Part shown: one piece after another, positions 16,557-26,672 of the stretch
How positions within the stretch are numbered: position 1 is the stretch's first letter
Layout: each line of letters opens with the position of its first letter
NCBI RefSeq assembly: GCF_002871935.1
Contig: NZ_PNHQ01000007.1
Span: 1 to 64,000, forward strand
Direction of reading: 5' to 3'
DNA length: 64,000 bases
DNA from: Aerococcus viridans
GTDB lineage: Bacteria; Bacillota; Bacilli; Lactobacillales; Aerococcaceae
Made by a program: the position numbers and the translations under genes
The notes under the pieces: generated by a model
Told to the model about the DNA's origin: nothing
Database searches by the model: none
Seen by the model: only the letters and a program-made list of their open reading frames with translations

Positions 16557-17885
16557 TTAGTTAAACATTTTTCCTGGGTTTAGGATGTTATTTGGGTCCA
16601 TGGCTTGTTTGATGGATTTTAATACTGCCATATAGGCGTCGTCTTTGAAGTAGGGTAGGTATGCTTTTTTCTCTAAACCAATTCCGTGTTCTGCGGATAA
16701 TAAGCCGCCTTGTTTGGCAACATATGGGAATAAATCATTTTCATAGTCGTGTTTAATTTGTTCCCAAGTTTCATCATCTTGATCACTGCGTAAGATACAA
16801 ATATGAATATTGCCATCTCCTGCGTGTCCAAAGAAGCCTGTTTGGACATGATATTTGTCTCCTAAGCGTTTAGCTTCCTTCACTAGGTCAGTGAACAAGT
16901 GGTTAGGGACGACTGGGTCATACATCTTCCAGTCACCTCTAGAAACGATACCGTTCAAGATATTATCGCGGATGGCCCACATTTCGCTGGCTTCATCTTC
17001 AGAAAGTTCGCGCGCTTCAATTGCGCCAGCTTTTTTTCCAAGGGCTTGAATGGCTTCAAGTTGGAAGGCTAATCCGTCGGCTGCGTTGTCTGCTACAGTT
17101 GCCAATAAGAAAGCTTCACCATGAACTTCAGGCATTTTCTTTTGAATAAATTGTTCAGAATAGTGAATACCTGATTCTTCTAAAAGTTCTAAAGCGACGG
17201 GTTGAACAGGTGATTTCACAACTTCAAAAATAGCGTCTGACACACCATCTAATGAATTAAAACCAAGAATAACAGACTTTTCGAAAGCTGGACGTGGCGT
17301 TAATTTCAATTGCAACTCTGTGATAACACCAAGTGTACCTTCAGCGCCTATAAAAAGATCTTTTAAATCATAAGCTGTGGCATCTTTTTTATTTAAAGAG
17401 CCAACATGAATTAAGTCTCCATTAGCTAATACCACATCATAACCACGAATATTGTCACGGGTTACACCATACTTGATTGCGCGCATACCACCGGCATTTG
17501 TAGAGGCATTCCCACCTACTGAAGCATTTTTATTACCAGGGTCAGGGGCATAGAAATAAGGTGTATTCGCTAGATAATCGCGGATTTGAAATAAGGTTAC
17601 ACCTGCTTGAACAGTTAAGGTTAATGTTTGTTCATCTAATGAAATTATCTTATTCATTTTCTCTAAACTGAGTAACCAAGCATTGTTGATAGGATAAGTT
17701 GCGCTCGTTAAACCAGTTTGACTACCGATCGTAATCGTGGGTTGCTTTCTTGCATTGGCATCTTTAATAAATGCGACCACCTCATCAGTGGAAGTGGGGA
17801 AAGCAATTAAAGCTGCTGATCCCGGATCTTTTTCAACCATGTATGTTTTCAAGTACTTATCTGCAATTTGTTTTTTAATTTCCAT
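16557..17885 (-). CDS. FAD-binding 2-hydroxyacid dehydrogenase (glycolate oxidase GlcD / D-lactate dehydrogenase-like)
   Basis: This is a flavoprotein of the vanillyl-alcohol-oxidase fold that oxidises a 2-hydroxyacid such as D-lactate or glycolate. The N-terminal FAD domain carries TIGSQTGLTSAT, YFAPDPGNKNASVGGNASTN (P-type flavin loop), GLNV-like VVLANGDLI and FIGAEGTLGVIT. The C-terminal cap has GHAGDGNIHI and the final LNPGKMF. The 442-residue length is normal. GGAGG precedes the ATG on the minus strand. The substrate cannot be decided, and no GlcE/GlcF or LutA/B partners are nearby. Its mRNA ends in two hairpin repeats and a terminator. Confidence 0.9.
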   Translation of the reverse strand: MEIKKQIADKYLKTYMVEKDPGSAALIAFPTSTDEVVAFIKDANARKQPTITIGSQTGLTSATYPINNAWLLSLEKMNKIISLDEQTLTLTVQAGVTLFQIRDYLANTPYFYAPDPGNKNASVGGNASTNAGGMRAIKYGVTRDNIRGYDVVLANGDLIHVGSLNKKDATAYDLKDLFIGAEGTLGVITELQLKLTPRPAFEKSVILGFNSLDGVSDAIFEVVKSPVQPVALELLEESGIHYSEQFIQKKMPEVHGEAFLLATVADNAADGLAFQLEAIQALGKKAGAIEARELSEDEASEMWAIRDNILNGIVSRGDWKMYDPVVPNHLFTDLVKEAKRLGDKYHVQTGFFGHAGDGNIHICILRSDQDDETWEQIKHDYENDLFPYVAKQGGLLSAEHGIGLEKKAYLPYFKDDAYMAVLKSIKQAMDPNNILNPGKMFN

Positions 17886-17985
17886 ATTAGTGCCTCCATT
17901 TGTAAGGGTTTACATTTATATTGTCCTCCAATCATCTTAAAAATGCAAGATGATTTATTGATTGGAGTTGAATGTGATGAATAGC

Positions 17986-18624
17986 TTAGTAAGTAATTGG
18001 TTGGTCTACGTAGACTTCTTGACCGATAGCGAACTCGGCTTGGTCACTGGTTAGATTAACTAATTCAGCTTGAATTTGGTCGACTAAATCAGATGGGACG
18101 CCTAAATGATAAGTCACGTCAGCAAGATAAGTCGTGTCTAATAAGCTATATGGTGATTCAGCAATCCAATGCTCTAATTGACCAGTTAATGGATAAGCAA
18201 CTTTAATGTCTAATTGGGTTTGTAGCTTACGTTCTACTTGACCGATGGCATCTAACCCTTCAGAAACTGCTGAGGAGTATGCACGTACAAGCCCACCAGC
18301 ACCTAATTTAGTTCCACCAAAATAACGTGTGACAATTACGATAATATTTTGTAAATTTCGTTGTTTTAAAACTTCTAGCATAGGGACGCCCGCTGTTCCA
18401 GATGGCTCGCCATCATCTAGCGCTCGTTGAATCTCATTTTTCTCACCGATTTGGAAGGCGACACAATTGTGGGTAGCTTTGTAGTGGTCTTTGCGAATTT
18501 TTTGAATAAATGTATTGGCTTCTTCTTCATTGAAGACGCGTTTTGCATGACAAATAAATCTGGAGCCTTTCACTTCAATTTCGTGGCTACCCCCGCTTTC
18601 AATGACAGTCCGGTATTCAATCAT
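17986..18624 (-). CDS. YigZ/IMPACT family protein
   Basis: This 212-residue protein belongs to the UPF0029/IMPACT family, conserved and widespread but of unsettled function; ribosome or translation-stress links are discussed for relatives. The N-terminal domain shows KGSRFICHAKRV, HNCVAFQIG, the family signature DDGEPSGTAGVPMLEVL (about residues 66-82) and IVIVTRYFGGTKLGAGGL. The C-terminal ferredoxin-like domain follows. AAGGAGG precedes the ATG. It lies head to head with degV, with about 230 bp between starts. Confidence 0.93.
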   Translation of the reverse strand: MIEYRTVIESGGSHEIEVKGSRFICHAKRVFNEEEANTFIQKIRKDHYKATHNCVAFQIGEKNEIQRALDDGEPSGTAGVPMLEVLKQRNLQNIIVIVTRYFGGTKLGAGGLVRAYSSAVSEGLDAIGQVERKLQTQLDIKVAYPLTGQLEHWIAESPYSLLDTTYLADVTYHLGVPSDLVDQIQAELVNLTSDQAEFAIGQEVYVDQPITY

Positions 18625-18852
18625 TTGACTTGCCTCCTTGTGATTAATTTTTGTCCTTTGAGCGTATCATATTTCGTTATTTTTAGCCATTTGCCTGTTT
18701 TTCGTGTATATTTCACAAAGTTGAAGCGCTTTATTAGATAAACATGTCGAATTTTATCCAGATATTTGATAAAATGGCACTGACGTTATTGTCAGTTGAA
18801 TATTTTTCAAGGGACAATCTGTAAAGTACAGGGATTAGAGGAGAAAAAATTT

Positions 18853-19716
18853 ATGTCACTTGCCATTGTAACGGATAGTACTGCCTATCTTTCAGACGAG
18901 TTTACAACTCGTCACGATATCACAGTACTCCCATTAACAATTACATTTTCAGACGGATCTTACCGTGACAATATCGACATCACGATTGATGAATTTTATG
19001 CCAAGATGGCAGCCTTAGATGAGATCCCAACAAGTTCACAACCAGCACCGGGTCTTGTAACAGAAGTATTTGAACGGCTAGCTGATAGCCATGATGAAAT
19101 TTTGGCTGTGACTTTATCTAAAGGTATTTCTGGTACCTACCAAACCTTTAGTATGATTGCAAACGAAGTTGCTGAAGAAAAAAATGTTCGGATTGCGGTT
19201 TATAATTCCGATATTTCCTTGATTGGTCAAGGGCTATTCGTTCAAGAAGCTGTTAAGTTGCGGGCACAAGGGCTAAGTTTAGACGAAATCTTACCAAAAT
19301 TAGATGCTTTAAAATTAACTTTTGATGCTTATTTTTCAGTAGAAGATTTGGGGCACTTAGCTAAAGGTGGTCGAATCTCTCCTAGTGCAGCTGGTATTGG
19401 TAACCTATTACAAGTGAAACCCATCTTACATTTTGAACAGGGGAAAATTGAAGTTTTTGAAAAAGTGCGCACCCATAAAAAGACAGTGAAACGTATGCTT
19501 GATTTATTTGAACAAGCTTATCAATCAGAACCACGATTAAGGATTGCTATTGTAGGGGCAGATGACACCGCACAAGTACAAAGTTTAGTAGCTTATATGG
19601 CTGAAAACCACCCAGATTTAGATATGCAACGAACACCAATAGGACCGGTTATTGGGACGCACCTTGGACCAGCGGCCTATGCCTTGGTTTGGTGGCAAAA
19701 CACTGACATAGACTAG
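18853..19716 (+). CDS. DegV-family fatty-acid-binding protein
   Basis: DegV (FakB-like) proteins bind a fatty acid in a deep pocket; some partner with a FakA kinase to phosphorylate exogenous fatty acids. The protein opens with LAIVTDSTAYL, carries TSSQPAPG near residue 63 and the LGHLAKGGRIS motif near 165, and ends with IGPVIGTHLGPAAYALVWW. The 287-residue length is typical. The ATG at 18853 follows GAGGAGAAAAAA; an in-frame ATG at 18796 would add a leader with no family match. No fakA is in the window. Confidence 0.92.
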   Translation: MSLAIVTDSTAYLSDEFTTRHDITVLPLTITFSDGSYRDNIDITIDEFYAKMAALDEIPTSSQPAPGLVTEVFERLADSHDEILAVTLSKGISGTYQTFSMIANEVAEEKNVRIAVYNSDISLIGQGLFVQEAVKLRAQGLSLDEILPKLDALKLTFDAYFSVEDLGHLAKGGRISPSAAGIGNLLQVKPILHFEQGKIEVFEKVRTHKKTVKRMLDLFEQAYQSEPRLRIAIVGADDTAQVQSLVAYMAENHPDLDMQRTPIGPVIGTHLGPAAYALVWWQNTDID

Positions 19717-19757
19717 GCTAAGTCAAAGTTTATATGCACTAATTTTTATATTTTAGG

Positions 19758-19786
19758 AGATCAGGAAGTTTCCTGGTCTTTTTTTG
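19758..19786 (+). terminator. Terminator of the degV gene
   Basis: A 10-bp stem (19758-19767 with 19770-19779, one T-G pair) is followed by eight T residues. Confidence 0.85.
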
Positions 19787-19833
19787 GCGTAAACCCTCAA
19801 ATTTCACGTATAAACTGGATGAGGGGGAGAGTC

Positions 19834-21207
19834 ATGGAAGAAATCATCAATTTATTAAGCGGTCGACTCGTTACAGCTAAGGAAATTGACCAGACTGATG
19901 CGTCCATAGCGGCACTAAAAATTCCTGGACTACAGACTTTTCCCGCCATAGAAAAGGGTGGATCACGCCTAACTTGTCTTCGTTGCGGTAACCGTACAAA
20001 CTTTCATCAAAATATCTGTCAATGTGACTCAGTAGCATGCTTTTATTGTTTGCAGTGTCTGAACTTTGGTAAATTGCGCACCTGCGATAAGCTCTATCAC
20101 TTAGAAGAAACTGCCAAAGCACATTCCTGGAAAAGAAATCAATCCTATTTAGCATGGACGGGGACCTTATCTGAACAACAGGCTCAAGCTTCTGAAGAGA
20201 TTTGTCAAAGTTATCAAGCTGGCGGTCAACGTTTAGTTTGGGCAGTTACTGGTGCAGGCAAAACAGAAATGGTCTTTGAAGCGGTGAATCAAGCGCTGAT
20301 GGCTGGGGGTAAGGTTGCTCTTGCGACACCACGGATTGATGTTGCCAACGAATTGGCACCTAGATTTAAAGCAGCTTTTCCTGAGATTACTATTCAATTA
20401 CTTCATGGCCAATCTGAAGAATCATACAGTGATGCGGCTTTAACAATTGGGTCTACCCACCAATTAATTCGTTTTAAAGCTGCTTTTGATTTGCTGATTA
20501 TTGATGAAATTGATGCTTTTCCTTATGACGGTGACCCAATGTTATATTTCGCTTCTGATCGCGCAGTAAAAGAGACTGGTGCGCAGGTTTTACTGACCGC
20601 AACACCCAACCCTAACCATGAGAAACTAATCAAAGAGGGGAAGATGCCCGTATCTATACTACCGGCACGTTACCATCGACACCGGCTACCAGTTCCGGTT
20701 TACCGATGGGTAGGGGATTGGCAAAGTCTCATTCAAGCAGGGAAAGTGCCAATTGTCTTTAAACGCTTATTAAATCAACTATTGAAAAAGGGACGTCGAG
20801 TCTTAATTTTTATGCCAAATATCGACTTGATGCTGACTTTTGTTAAGCTCTGTCAACCAGTGTTTTCTGACTACCGATTTGAATCTGTTTCTTCTAAAGA
20901 CCCTGACCGGATTAGTAAAGTACAACAGATGCGTGATGGGCACTATGATTTTCTGTTTTCAACAACCATTTTAGAACGTGGGGTCACTTTTGCAAATATT
21001 GACGTCATTGTATTAGGGAGCGAAGACCAAACTTTTACAACAGCTGCGCTTGTGCAAATATCAGGTCGAGTAGGTCGAAAACCTAAATGGCCTTCTGGAG
21101 CAGTCTACTTTCTCCACTACGGGAAAACGAAAGCATCAAACGCAGCAATTCAGCAAATTAAATCCATGAATAATCAAGCAAGAAAACGAGGTTTAATTGA
21201 TGACTAA
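19834..21207 (+). CDS. comFA: Late competence protein, ComFA-like DNA helicase
   Basis: ComFA is a cytoplasmic DEAD-type ATPase that helps pull transforming single-stranded DNA through the membrane. A four-cysteine zinc motif (CLRCGN, CQCDSVACFYCLQC) spans about residues 47-75. The motor follows: Walker A VTGAGKTE (about 141), IIDEIDAFP (about 217), LTATP and, in the second RecA lobe, TTILERGVT and QISGRVGR. The ATG at 19834 follows GAGGGGGAG. The end overlaps comFC by 8 bases, so translation is coupled. Presence of comFA/comFC and an SsbB-like gene suggests latent or real competence. Confidence 0.93.
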   Translation: MEEIINLLSGRLVTAKEIDQTDASIAALKIPGLQTFPAIEKGGSRLTCLRCGNRTNFHQNICQCDSVACFYCLQCLNFGKLRTCDKLYHLEETAKAHSWKRNQSYLAWTGTLSEQQAQASEEICQSYQAGGQRLVWAVTGAGKTEMVFEAVNQALMAGGKVALATPRIDVANELAPRFKAAFPEITIQLLHGQSEESYSDAALTIGSTHQLIRFKAAFDLLIIDEIDAFPYDGDPMLYFASDRAVKETGAQVLLTATPNPNHEKLIKEGKMPVSILPARYHRHRLPVPVYRWVGDWQSLIQAGKVPIVFKRLLNQLLKKGRRVLIFMPNIDLMLTFVKLCQPVFSDYRFESVSSKDPDRISKVQQMRDGHYDFLFSTTILERGVTFANIDVIVLGSEDQTFTTAALVQISGRVGRKPKWPSGAVYFLHYGKTKASNAAIQQIKSMNNQARKRGLIDD

Positions 21208-21967
21208 TCTATTTAAAGCTTTGATGCATGATGAAAGGTCAGCGACTGTTACAGCATCAACTTGCTTAATCTGTCAAAATACCTTAGACAGTCACTTAAC
21301 CTTATCGAATATCTTATCTTTAGGCCCCATTCAACCAGCTCTTTTTTGTGAGGAGTGTTTAAGTGGATTAGAAAAGATTCATTTAAAAAATACCTGTCAT
21401 CAATGTGGGCGGCCAGTTATGGCTGAAATGCCAGTTGAAGTGAATGCAGATGGGTTTTGTAGCGATTGTCAAAGATGGCATAGTTATCATGATTGGTATT
21501 TTAAAAATCAAGCATTATATCAATATAATAAGATATTTAAAGATTGGTTAGTCGTTTTAAAAGGACAGGGAGATATACGGGGACGTTTTCTTTTTGCGGA
21601 TGAATTAATGGCTGCTTACCGAAAAGATCCAAATGCGATTTGGGTCCCTATGCCTTCCTCCAGTGAGAAGGTAGCGAATCGCGGTTTCAATCAAACAGCC
21701 TTACTATTAGAAGCTGCACGTATTCCTTATAAAAATTTACTAATAAGCGAGGGCAATAAGGAAAAACAAGCTTATAAAAATCGGCAGCACCGGTTACTGA
21801 ATCTGAATAAAATGAGCATGAATCAAGCAATAGGACCATTAGATCATCGAAAGCCCATTGTACTATTTGACGATGTTTATACTACAGGCACCACAATGTT
21901 TTCAGCCTATAGGGCACTTGAATTAGCTGGTTTCAGTCAAATAAGTGGTTTAACGCTTGCAAGATAA
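21200..21967 (+). CDS. comFC: Late competence protein, ComFC-like phosphoribosyltransferase-fold protein
   Basis: ComFC works with ComFA in natural transformation. The N-terminus has zinc-finger cysteines (CLIC, CEEC, CHQCG, CSDCQ, residues about 16-95). The C-terminal phosphoribosyltransferase domain shows VPMPSS, the RGFNQT motif and the PRPP loop IVLFDDVYTTGTT near residue 223. Length (255) is normal. The ATG at 21200 lies inside the end of comFA. Position between comFA and hpf is the standard order in Firmicutes. Confidence 0.92.
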   Translation: MTNLFKALMHDERSATVTASTCLICQNTLDSHLTLSNILSLGPIQPALFCEECLSGLEKIHLKNTCHQCGRPVMAEMPVEVNADGFCSDCQRWHSYHDWYFKNQALYQYNKIFKDWLVVLKGQGDIRGRFLFADELMAAYRKDPNAIWVPMPSSSEKVANRGFNQTALLLEAARIPYKNLLISEGNKEKQAYKNRQHRLLNLNKMSMNQAIGPLDHRKPIVLFDDVYTTGTTMFSAYRALELAGFSQISGLTLAR

Positions 21968-21990
21968 TATACATTTTTAAGAGTAGATTA

Positions 21991-22019
21991 TTTGTATTGG
22001 TAAGCGTTTTCTATTATAA
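21991..22019 (+). promoter_or_regulatory. hpf promoter with a catabolite-responsive (cre) site in the spacer
   Basis: A -35 TTGTAT (21991-21996) and -10 TATAAT (22014-22019) are 17 bp apart. Between them GGTAAGCGTTTTCT (21998-22011) matches 13 of 14 positions of the cre consensus TGWAARCGYTWNCW. CcpA bound there should repress hpf when preferred sugar is plentiful. Confidence 0.7.
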
Positions 22020-22052
22020 TAAAGATAGTAATAAAGAAGCTATAGGAGCTTC

Positions 22053-22072
22053 ACCAGTAATTGATTACTGGT
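22053..22072 (+). promoter_or_regulatory. Leader hairpin just before the hpf ribosome site
   Basis: A 9-bp perfect stem (ACCAGTAAT 22053-22061 with ATTACTGGT 22064-22072) ends three bases before GAAAGGA. It may act on translation start or mRNA stability. It could also be a DNA operator. Confidence 0.5.
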
Positions 22073-22089
22073 AGAAAGGATGAAATATT

Positions 22090-22671
22090 ATGTTTACATA
22101 CAACGTCCGCGGTGAGAATATTGAAATCACTCCAGCAATCAGAGAGTATGCTGAAAAGAAAATCGCTAAGATTGAGCGATATTTCACTGATTCACCAGAT
22201 GCAACTGCATATGTAAATGCGAAAGTTTATCCTAATAAGGATGCTAAGGCAGAGGTTACTATTCCTTTATCAGGTGGTTTGACTTTACGTGCTGAAGAAA
22301 CATCTCAAGATTTGTATGGTTCTATTGACCTTGTGGTGGATAAATTAGAACGTCAAGTACGTAAATACAAAACAAAAATGAATCGTAAACCTCGTGTAAG
22401 TACTGGCTTATCTGGCGCTGCAGAAACACAAGTGCAAGCTGACCGCGTTGAGCAAGAGACTGAGGAAGATGGACACGAACCAATCAAGATTGTCCGTCGT
22501 AAATCATTATCTGTAAAGCCAATGTCTCCAGAAGAAGCAGTATTACAAATGGAAATGCTAGGACACAGCTTCTTTATCTTCGAAGACGCTGAGACTGGTA
22601 AAGGTGCATTAGTCTATGCTCGTCGTAAAGGGTCTTATGGTTTAATTTCTATTGAAGATGACTTGGCATAA
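22090..22671 (+). CDS. hpf: Long-form ribosome hibernation promoting factor
   Basis: Long HPF dimerises 70S ribosomes into inactive 100S particles in stationary phase. The N-terminal domain (about residues 1-100, FTYNVRGENIEITPAIREYAEKK) sits in the decoding centre. A linker follows, and the C-terminal domain (about 130-193, IVRRKSLSVKPMSPEEAVLQM, GHSFFIFEDAETG, LVYARRKGSYGLI) dimerises. The length of 193 residues fits the long form. It lies between comFC and secA, a common order, with its own promoter and terminator. The cre site in the promoter suggests control by carbon source. Confidence 0.96.
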   Translation: MFTYNVRGENIEITPAIREYAEKKIAKIERYFTDSPDATAYVNAKVYPNKDAKAEVTIPLSGGLTLRAEETSQDLYGSIDLVVDKLERQVRKYKTKMNRKPRVSTGLSGAAETQVQADRVEQETEEDGHEPIKIVRRKSLSVKPMSPEEAVLQMEMLGHSFFIFEDAETGKGALVYARRKGSYGLISIEDDLA

Positions 22672-22703
22672 GCATAACCAAATAAAAAATACTTATAAAA
22701 TTA

Positions 22704-22731
22704 AAAGCTTCGGTGTATGCCGGAGCTTTTT
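22704..22731 (+). terminator. Terminator of hpf
   Basis: A 10-bp stem (22704-22713 with 22720-22729, one G-T) around TGTATG is followed by a T run. Confidence 0.85.
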
Positions 22732-22832
22732 CATGTGTTTAACTATTTTTCCCATATATTTTGTAAAAAATATCGTAATTTCTGCTAAGGCTAGCCGTTT
22801 CTTGTTTTAAAGATAAATTTTTAATGCTATCA

Positions 22833-22838
22833 TATAAT
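22833..22838 (+). promoter_or_regulatory. Probable -10 box of secA
   Basis: A consensus TATAAT lies 95 bp before the secA start. I see no convincing -35 at 16-18 bp. The leader contains the palindromic GCGGTACCGC (about 22872-22881). Confidence 0.35.
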
Positions 22839-22932
22839 GGATGATAAATATATTGGGGATAGTGGGAACCGCGGTACCGCTTAACACTTTCGCCCAAGAT
22901 TTATACAAGTTTCTGAACCAAAGGAGAATACC

Positions 22933-25314
22933 ATGGCAAATGTTTTAAAAAAGGTTTTTGATAACCAAAGAAAAGATTTGAAAAAATTTGATAAAATTGC
23001 AAAACAAATTGAAGCATTAGAAGATCGCTTTGCAAATTACACAGATGACCAATTAAAAGATATGACTAAGTCATTCCAAGACCGTATACAATTAGGTGAA
23101 GACTTGGAAGATATTTTAGTTGAAGCTTTTGCTACAGTCAGAGAAGGTGCACGCCGTGTGCTTGGATTATTCCCTTACCACGTACAAATTATGGGTGGTT
23201 TAGCTTTACATTACGGAAATATTGCAGAGATGAAAACTGGTGAAGGTAAAACTTTAACAGCAACGATGCCAGTGTACCTGAATGCCTTAGCTGGAAAAGG
23301 GGTTCATGTTGTGACAGTCAATGACTACTTGGCAAGTCGTGACTCAGCGCAAATGGGTGAGCTATATACTTTCTTAGGTTTAACAGTAGGTTTAAACAAA
23401 GCAGGCATGAATAACGATGATAAACGAGCAGCTTATGCAGCAGACATCACTTATTCAACCAATAATGAGCTTGGTTTCGACTACTTACGTGATAATATGG
23501 TTGTCTATAAACGCCAAATGGTACAACGACCGTTATACTTTGCTGTAGTGGATGAGGTGGACTCAATATTAATCGATGAAGCGCGTACGCCGTTGATTAT
23601 TTCCAACCAAGCAGAGCAATCAACAGCACTTTACCAACGTGCTGATTATTTTGTTAAAAGTTTAAAAGAAGAAGAAGACTATGTCATTGATGTTTCTTCT
23701 AAAACAATCGCCCTTACTGAAACAGGTATTGAAAAAGCTGAAGATGTCTTCCATGTAAAAAACTTATACGACATTGATAATGGCCGTTTAATTCACCACA
23801 TTGATACAGCCTTGCGTGCGAACTATATCATGCTTTTAAATATTGACTACGTTGTCGTTGATGGGGAAGTTAAAATTGTTGATGGGTTTACCGGTCGTAT
23901 CATGGAAGGGCGTCGTTTCTCTGATGGTTTACATCAAGGGATTGAAGCCAAAGAAAACGTTGAAATCCAAAATGAATCTAAAACAATGGCGACAATTACC
24001 TTCCAAAACTACTTTAGAATGTATGAAAAATTATCTGGTATGACGGGTACAGCTAAAACTGAAGAGGAAGAATTCCGTGAAATTTACAATATGAACGTTA
24101 TTCAAATTCCAACCAATAAACCAGTTATTCGTGAAGATAAGTCAGATATACTATATCCTAATTTAAAATCTAAATTTAATGCAGTTGTAAAGGATATCGC
24201 TTCGCGTCACCAAACTGGACAACCTGTTTTAGTAGGTACTGTAGCGGTGGAGACTTCTGAAATGTTATCTGATGCATTAACGAAATTAGGCATTCGCCAT
24301 AATGTGTTGAATGCTAAAAACCATGAACGTGAAGCGCAAATTGTTGCTGATGCAGGTCAAAAGGGTGCCGTAACAATTGCGACGAACATGGCGGGACGTG
24401 GTACAGATATTAAATTGAGCACCGAAGTAAAAGAACTCGGTGGTTTAGCTGTAATTGGTACTGAACGTCATGAATCACGCCGTATTGACAACCAATTACG
24501 TGGACGTGCTGGACGTCAAGGGGATCCAGGTTATTCACGTTTCTACTTGTCTCTTGAAGATGATGTTATGCGTCGTTTTGGTTCAGAGCGTATCCAACAA
24601 TTATGGGAAAGTTTAAATATAGACCAAGATGATCCAGATATGGTCATAGAATCACGTATGATTACGAAACAAGTTGAAGGTGCGCAAATTCGTGTTGAAG
24701 GTAATAACTATGATACTCGTAAGAACGTCCTAGAATATGATGAAGTCATGCGTCAGCAACGTGATGTCATTTATTCACAGCGATTTGAAGTGATTTCAGC
24801 GGAAGATTCATTGGATGATGTGATGTGGCCAATGATCGAGCGTACCATCAAACGTCAAGTAGAGTTGTATACTGCTGGTGACCGTGCTGATTGGAATTTA
24901 GAAGCCTTAGCTGACTTCGCTGAAACGGCTTTATACCGTAACACACAAGTTGATATCGATAATTTAGAAGGTAAAAACCAAAAAGAAATTATTGACTTTA
25001 TAACAGATAAAGCAGCTGATCGATTTAACCAAAAAATTGATTCAATCAACAATAAAGAGCTGGCTTTAGAATTTGAAAAAGTCGTTATCTTGCGTGCAGT
25101 TGATTCTCGTTGGACTGATCACATCGATGCTATGGACCAATTGCGCCAAGGGGTTGGCTTACGTGCTTATGCACAAAATAATCCATTGGTAGAGTACCAG
25201 TCTGAAGGATTTGATCGTTTTAATGAAATGATTGCGGGTATTGAATATGATGCAACACGTATGTTTATGCAATCAGAAATCCGTCAAAACTTAGAACGTA
25301 AACAAGCCAAATAA
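22933..25314 (+). CDS. secA: Preprotein translocase ATPase SecA
   Basis: SecA drives secretory proteins through SecYEG. Nucleotide-binding domain 1 has MKTGEGKT (about residue 101) and the DEVDSILID box (about 207). The preprotein cross-linking domain, NBD2 ([27 protein letters not shown]) and helical wing follow. The length of 793 residues, ending [10 protein letters not shown], means the C-terminal linker and zinc-binding tail found in many SecA proteins are absent. The ATG follows AAAGGAG. It is followed by prfB, the usual Firmicutes order. Confidence 0.97.
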   Translation: MANVLKKVFDNQRKDLKKFDKIAKQIEALEDRFANYTDDQLKDMTKSFQDRIQLGEDLEDILVEAFATVREGARRVLGLFPYHVQIMGGLALHYGNIAEMKTGEGKTLTATMPVYLNALAGKGVHVVTVNDYLASRDSAQMGELYTFLGLTVGLNKAGMNNDDKRAAYAADITYSTNNELGFDYLRDNMVVYKRQMVQRPLYFAVVDEVDSILIDEARTPLIISNQAEQSTALYQRADYFVKSLKEEEDYVIDVSSKTIALTETGIEKAEDVFHVKNLYDIDNGRLIHHIDTALRANYIMLLNIDYVVVDGEVKIVDGFTGRIMEGRRFSDGLHQGIEAKENVEIQNESKTMATITFQNYFRMYEKLSGMTGTAKTEEEEFREIYNMNVIQIPTNKPVIREDKSDILYPNLKSKFNAVVKDIASRHQTGQPVLVGTVAVETSEMLSDALTKLGIRHNVLNAKNHEREAQIVADAGQKGAVTIATNMAGRGTDIKLSTEVKELGGLAVIGTERHESRRIDNQLRGRAGRQGDPGYSRFYLSLEDDVMRRFGSERIQQLWESLNIDQDDPDMVIESRMITKQVEGAQIRVEGNNYDTRKNVLEYDEVMRQQRDVIYSQRFEVISAEDSLDDVMWPMIERTIKRQVELYTAGDRADWNLEALADFAETALYRNTQVDIDNLEGKNQKEIIDFITDKAADRFNQKIDSINNKELALEFEKVVILRAVDSRWTDHIDAMDQLRQGVGLRAYAQNNPLVEYQSEGFDRFNEMIAGIEYDATRMFMQSEIRQNLERKQAK

Positions 25315-25331
25315 ACGCATATTTTGAACAT

Positions 25332-25390
25332 CGGGACGAACAAGGCATTGACCGAGTAACATCATCATGCATGTTGGTCCCGTATTTTTA
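25332..25390 (+). terminator. Probable secA terminator
   Basis: CGGGAC (25332-25337) pairs with GTCCCG (25377-25382), with further AACA/TGTT pairing inside, and TATTTTTATT follows. Read-through into prfB is likely, as only about 90 bp separate the genes. Confidence 0.5.
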
Positions 25391-25406
25391 TTAGGAGCGA
25401 TAGAAA

Positions 25407-26520
25407 ATGGAACAATTTGAAATTAACCATCTATTAGAACAGAACAAAAACCAAATTGATAGCTTCAGGGGGTCTCTTTGACTTAGAGAAAATGGAAGCA
25501 GACCTAGCTGAGTATGAGGCTGATATGGTTCAACCAGATTTCTGGGATGATTCAGAAAAAGCCCAAGCGGTTATTGATGCAAATAATGCCTTGAAAAAAG
25601 TCTATGACGAATTTAATCATCTAGGGGACGAATATGAAGAATTGTCACTTTTGAATGAAATGGTTAAAGAAGAACCAGATCCCGATTTATCTAAGGAATT
25701 GGTCAATCGAATACAAGCTTTTCAAGCGAAAATTAGGGCCTATGAGCGCAATATTTTACTGAGTGGTGAGTATGACCATAACGATGCCTTATTAGAGATT
25801 CATCCAGGTGCTGGTGGTACTGAGTCCCAAGACTGGGCTTCTATGCTACTTAGAATGTACCAACGGTGGGCAGACCAACATGATTATCAAGTAACTACCT
25901 TAGATTTTCAAAATGGCGATGAAGCTGGGATTAAATCAGTGACATTAGAAATTAAAGGCTTGAATGCTTATGGATTTTTAAAATCAGAAGATGGTATCCA
26001 TCGTTTGGTGCGTATTTCACCATTTGACTCTAATAAGCGACGGCATACATCGTTTGCTTCAGTGGAGATTATGCCAGTATTAGACCAAAATACGGAAATT
26101 GAAATTGATGAATCAGATATTGAAATGGACGTATTCCGCGCATCAGGTGCTGGGGGACAGCATATCAATAAAACATCTTCAGCAGTCCGGTTAACCCATG
26201 TGCCAACAGGTATTGTTGTGGCTTCACAAAGTCAAAGGTCTCAATTCCAAAATAGGGACACGGCTATGAAGATGTTGCAAGCGAAATTAGCGCATTTATT
26301 AGCTGAAAAACATGCCAAAGAATTAGATGAAATTCGTGGGGAAAAATCAGAAATTGCTTGGGGTTCTCAAATTCGTTCTTATGTTTTCCATCCGTATAAT
26401 ATGGTCAAAGATCACCGAACTGACCACGAAACTGCTAATGTGCAAGCGGTGATGGATGGTGATTTAGATGGGTTTATAGATGCATATTTAAAAGCACAAT
26501 TGAGTGATGAAGAAGCATAG
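25407..26520 (+). CDS. prfB: Peptide chain release factor 2 (with programmed +1 frameshift)
   Basis: RF2 ends translation at UGA and UAA. The first 24 codons run from the ATG at 25407 to an in-frame TGA at 25479-25481; the main frame then continues from GAC at 25480 to the TAG at 26518-26520. The shift site reads AGG-GGG-TCT-CTT-TGA-C, with the internal Shine-Dalgarno-like AGGGGG and CTT slip codon of the classical autoregulatory site. In the body, the RF2 tripeptide region shows SPFDSNKRR and the catalytic GGQ lies in [17 protein letters not shown]. Total product is about 370 residues. A ribosome site TTAGGAG precedes the ATG. A start at 25456 in the downstream frame is an artefact of ignoring the shift. 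Confidence 0.96.
25467..25482 (+). promoter_or_regulatory. RF2 programmed +1 frameshift site
   Basis: The order is AGGGGG (25467-25472), TCT, CTT (25476-25478), TGA (25479-25481), C. Low RF2 lets the ribosome pause at UGA and slip forward by one base. The usual TAT codon before CTT is TCT here. Confidence 0.95.
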
Positions 26521-26672
26521 TGCACAACGTTGAGCGATGGTGTATAAGCAGATTTAAATGACAAGTTAAGTCCTATATCATAATAAATGAAAAATAGCTT
26601 GTATCTGATACTAAGGGTAGTTGGTTATTTTTGGGTGTAATCACTTTCTAAAGTTGTATGTGGAGGAAATAT

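Noticed and set aside
25456..26520. RF2 starting at the ATG at 25456
   Set aside because: The true start at 25407 with a ribosome site and the classical frameshift site explains the gene better; the first codons from 25456 are the wrong frame of the leader.
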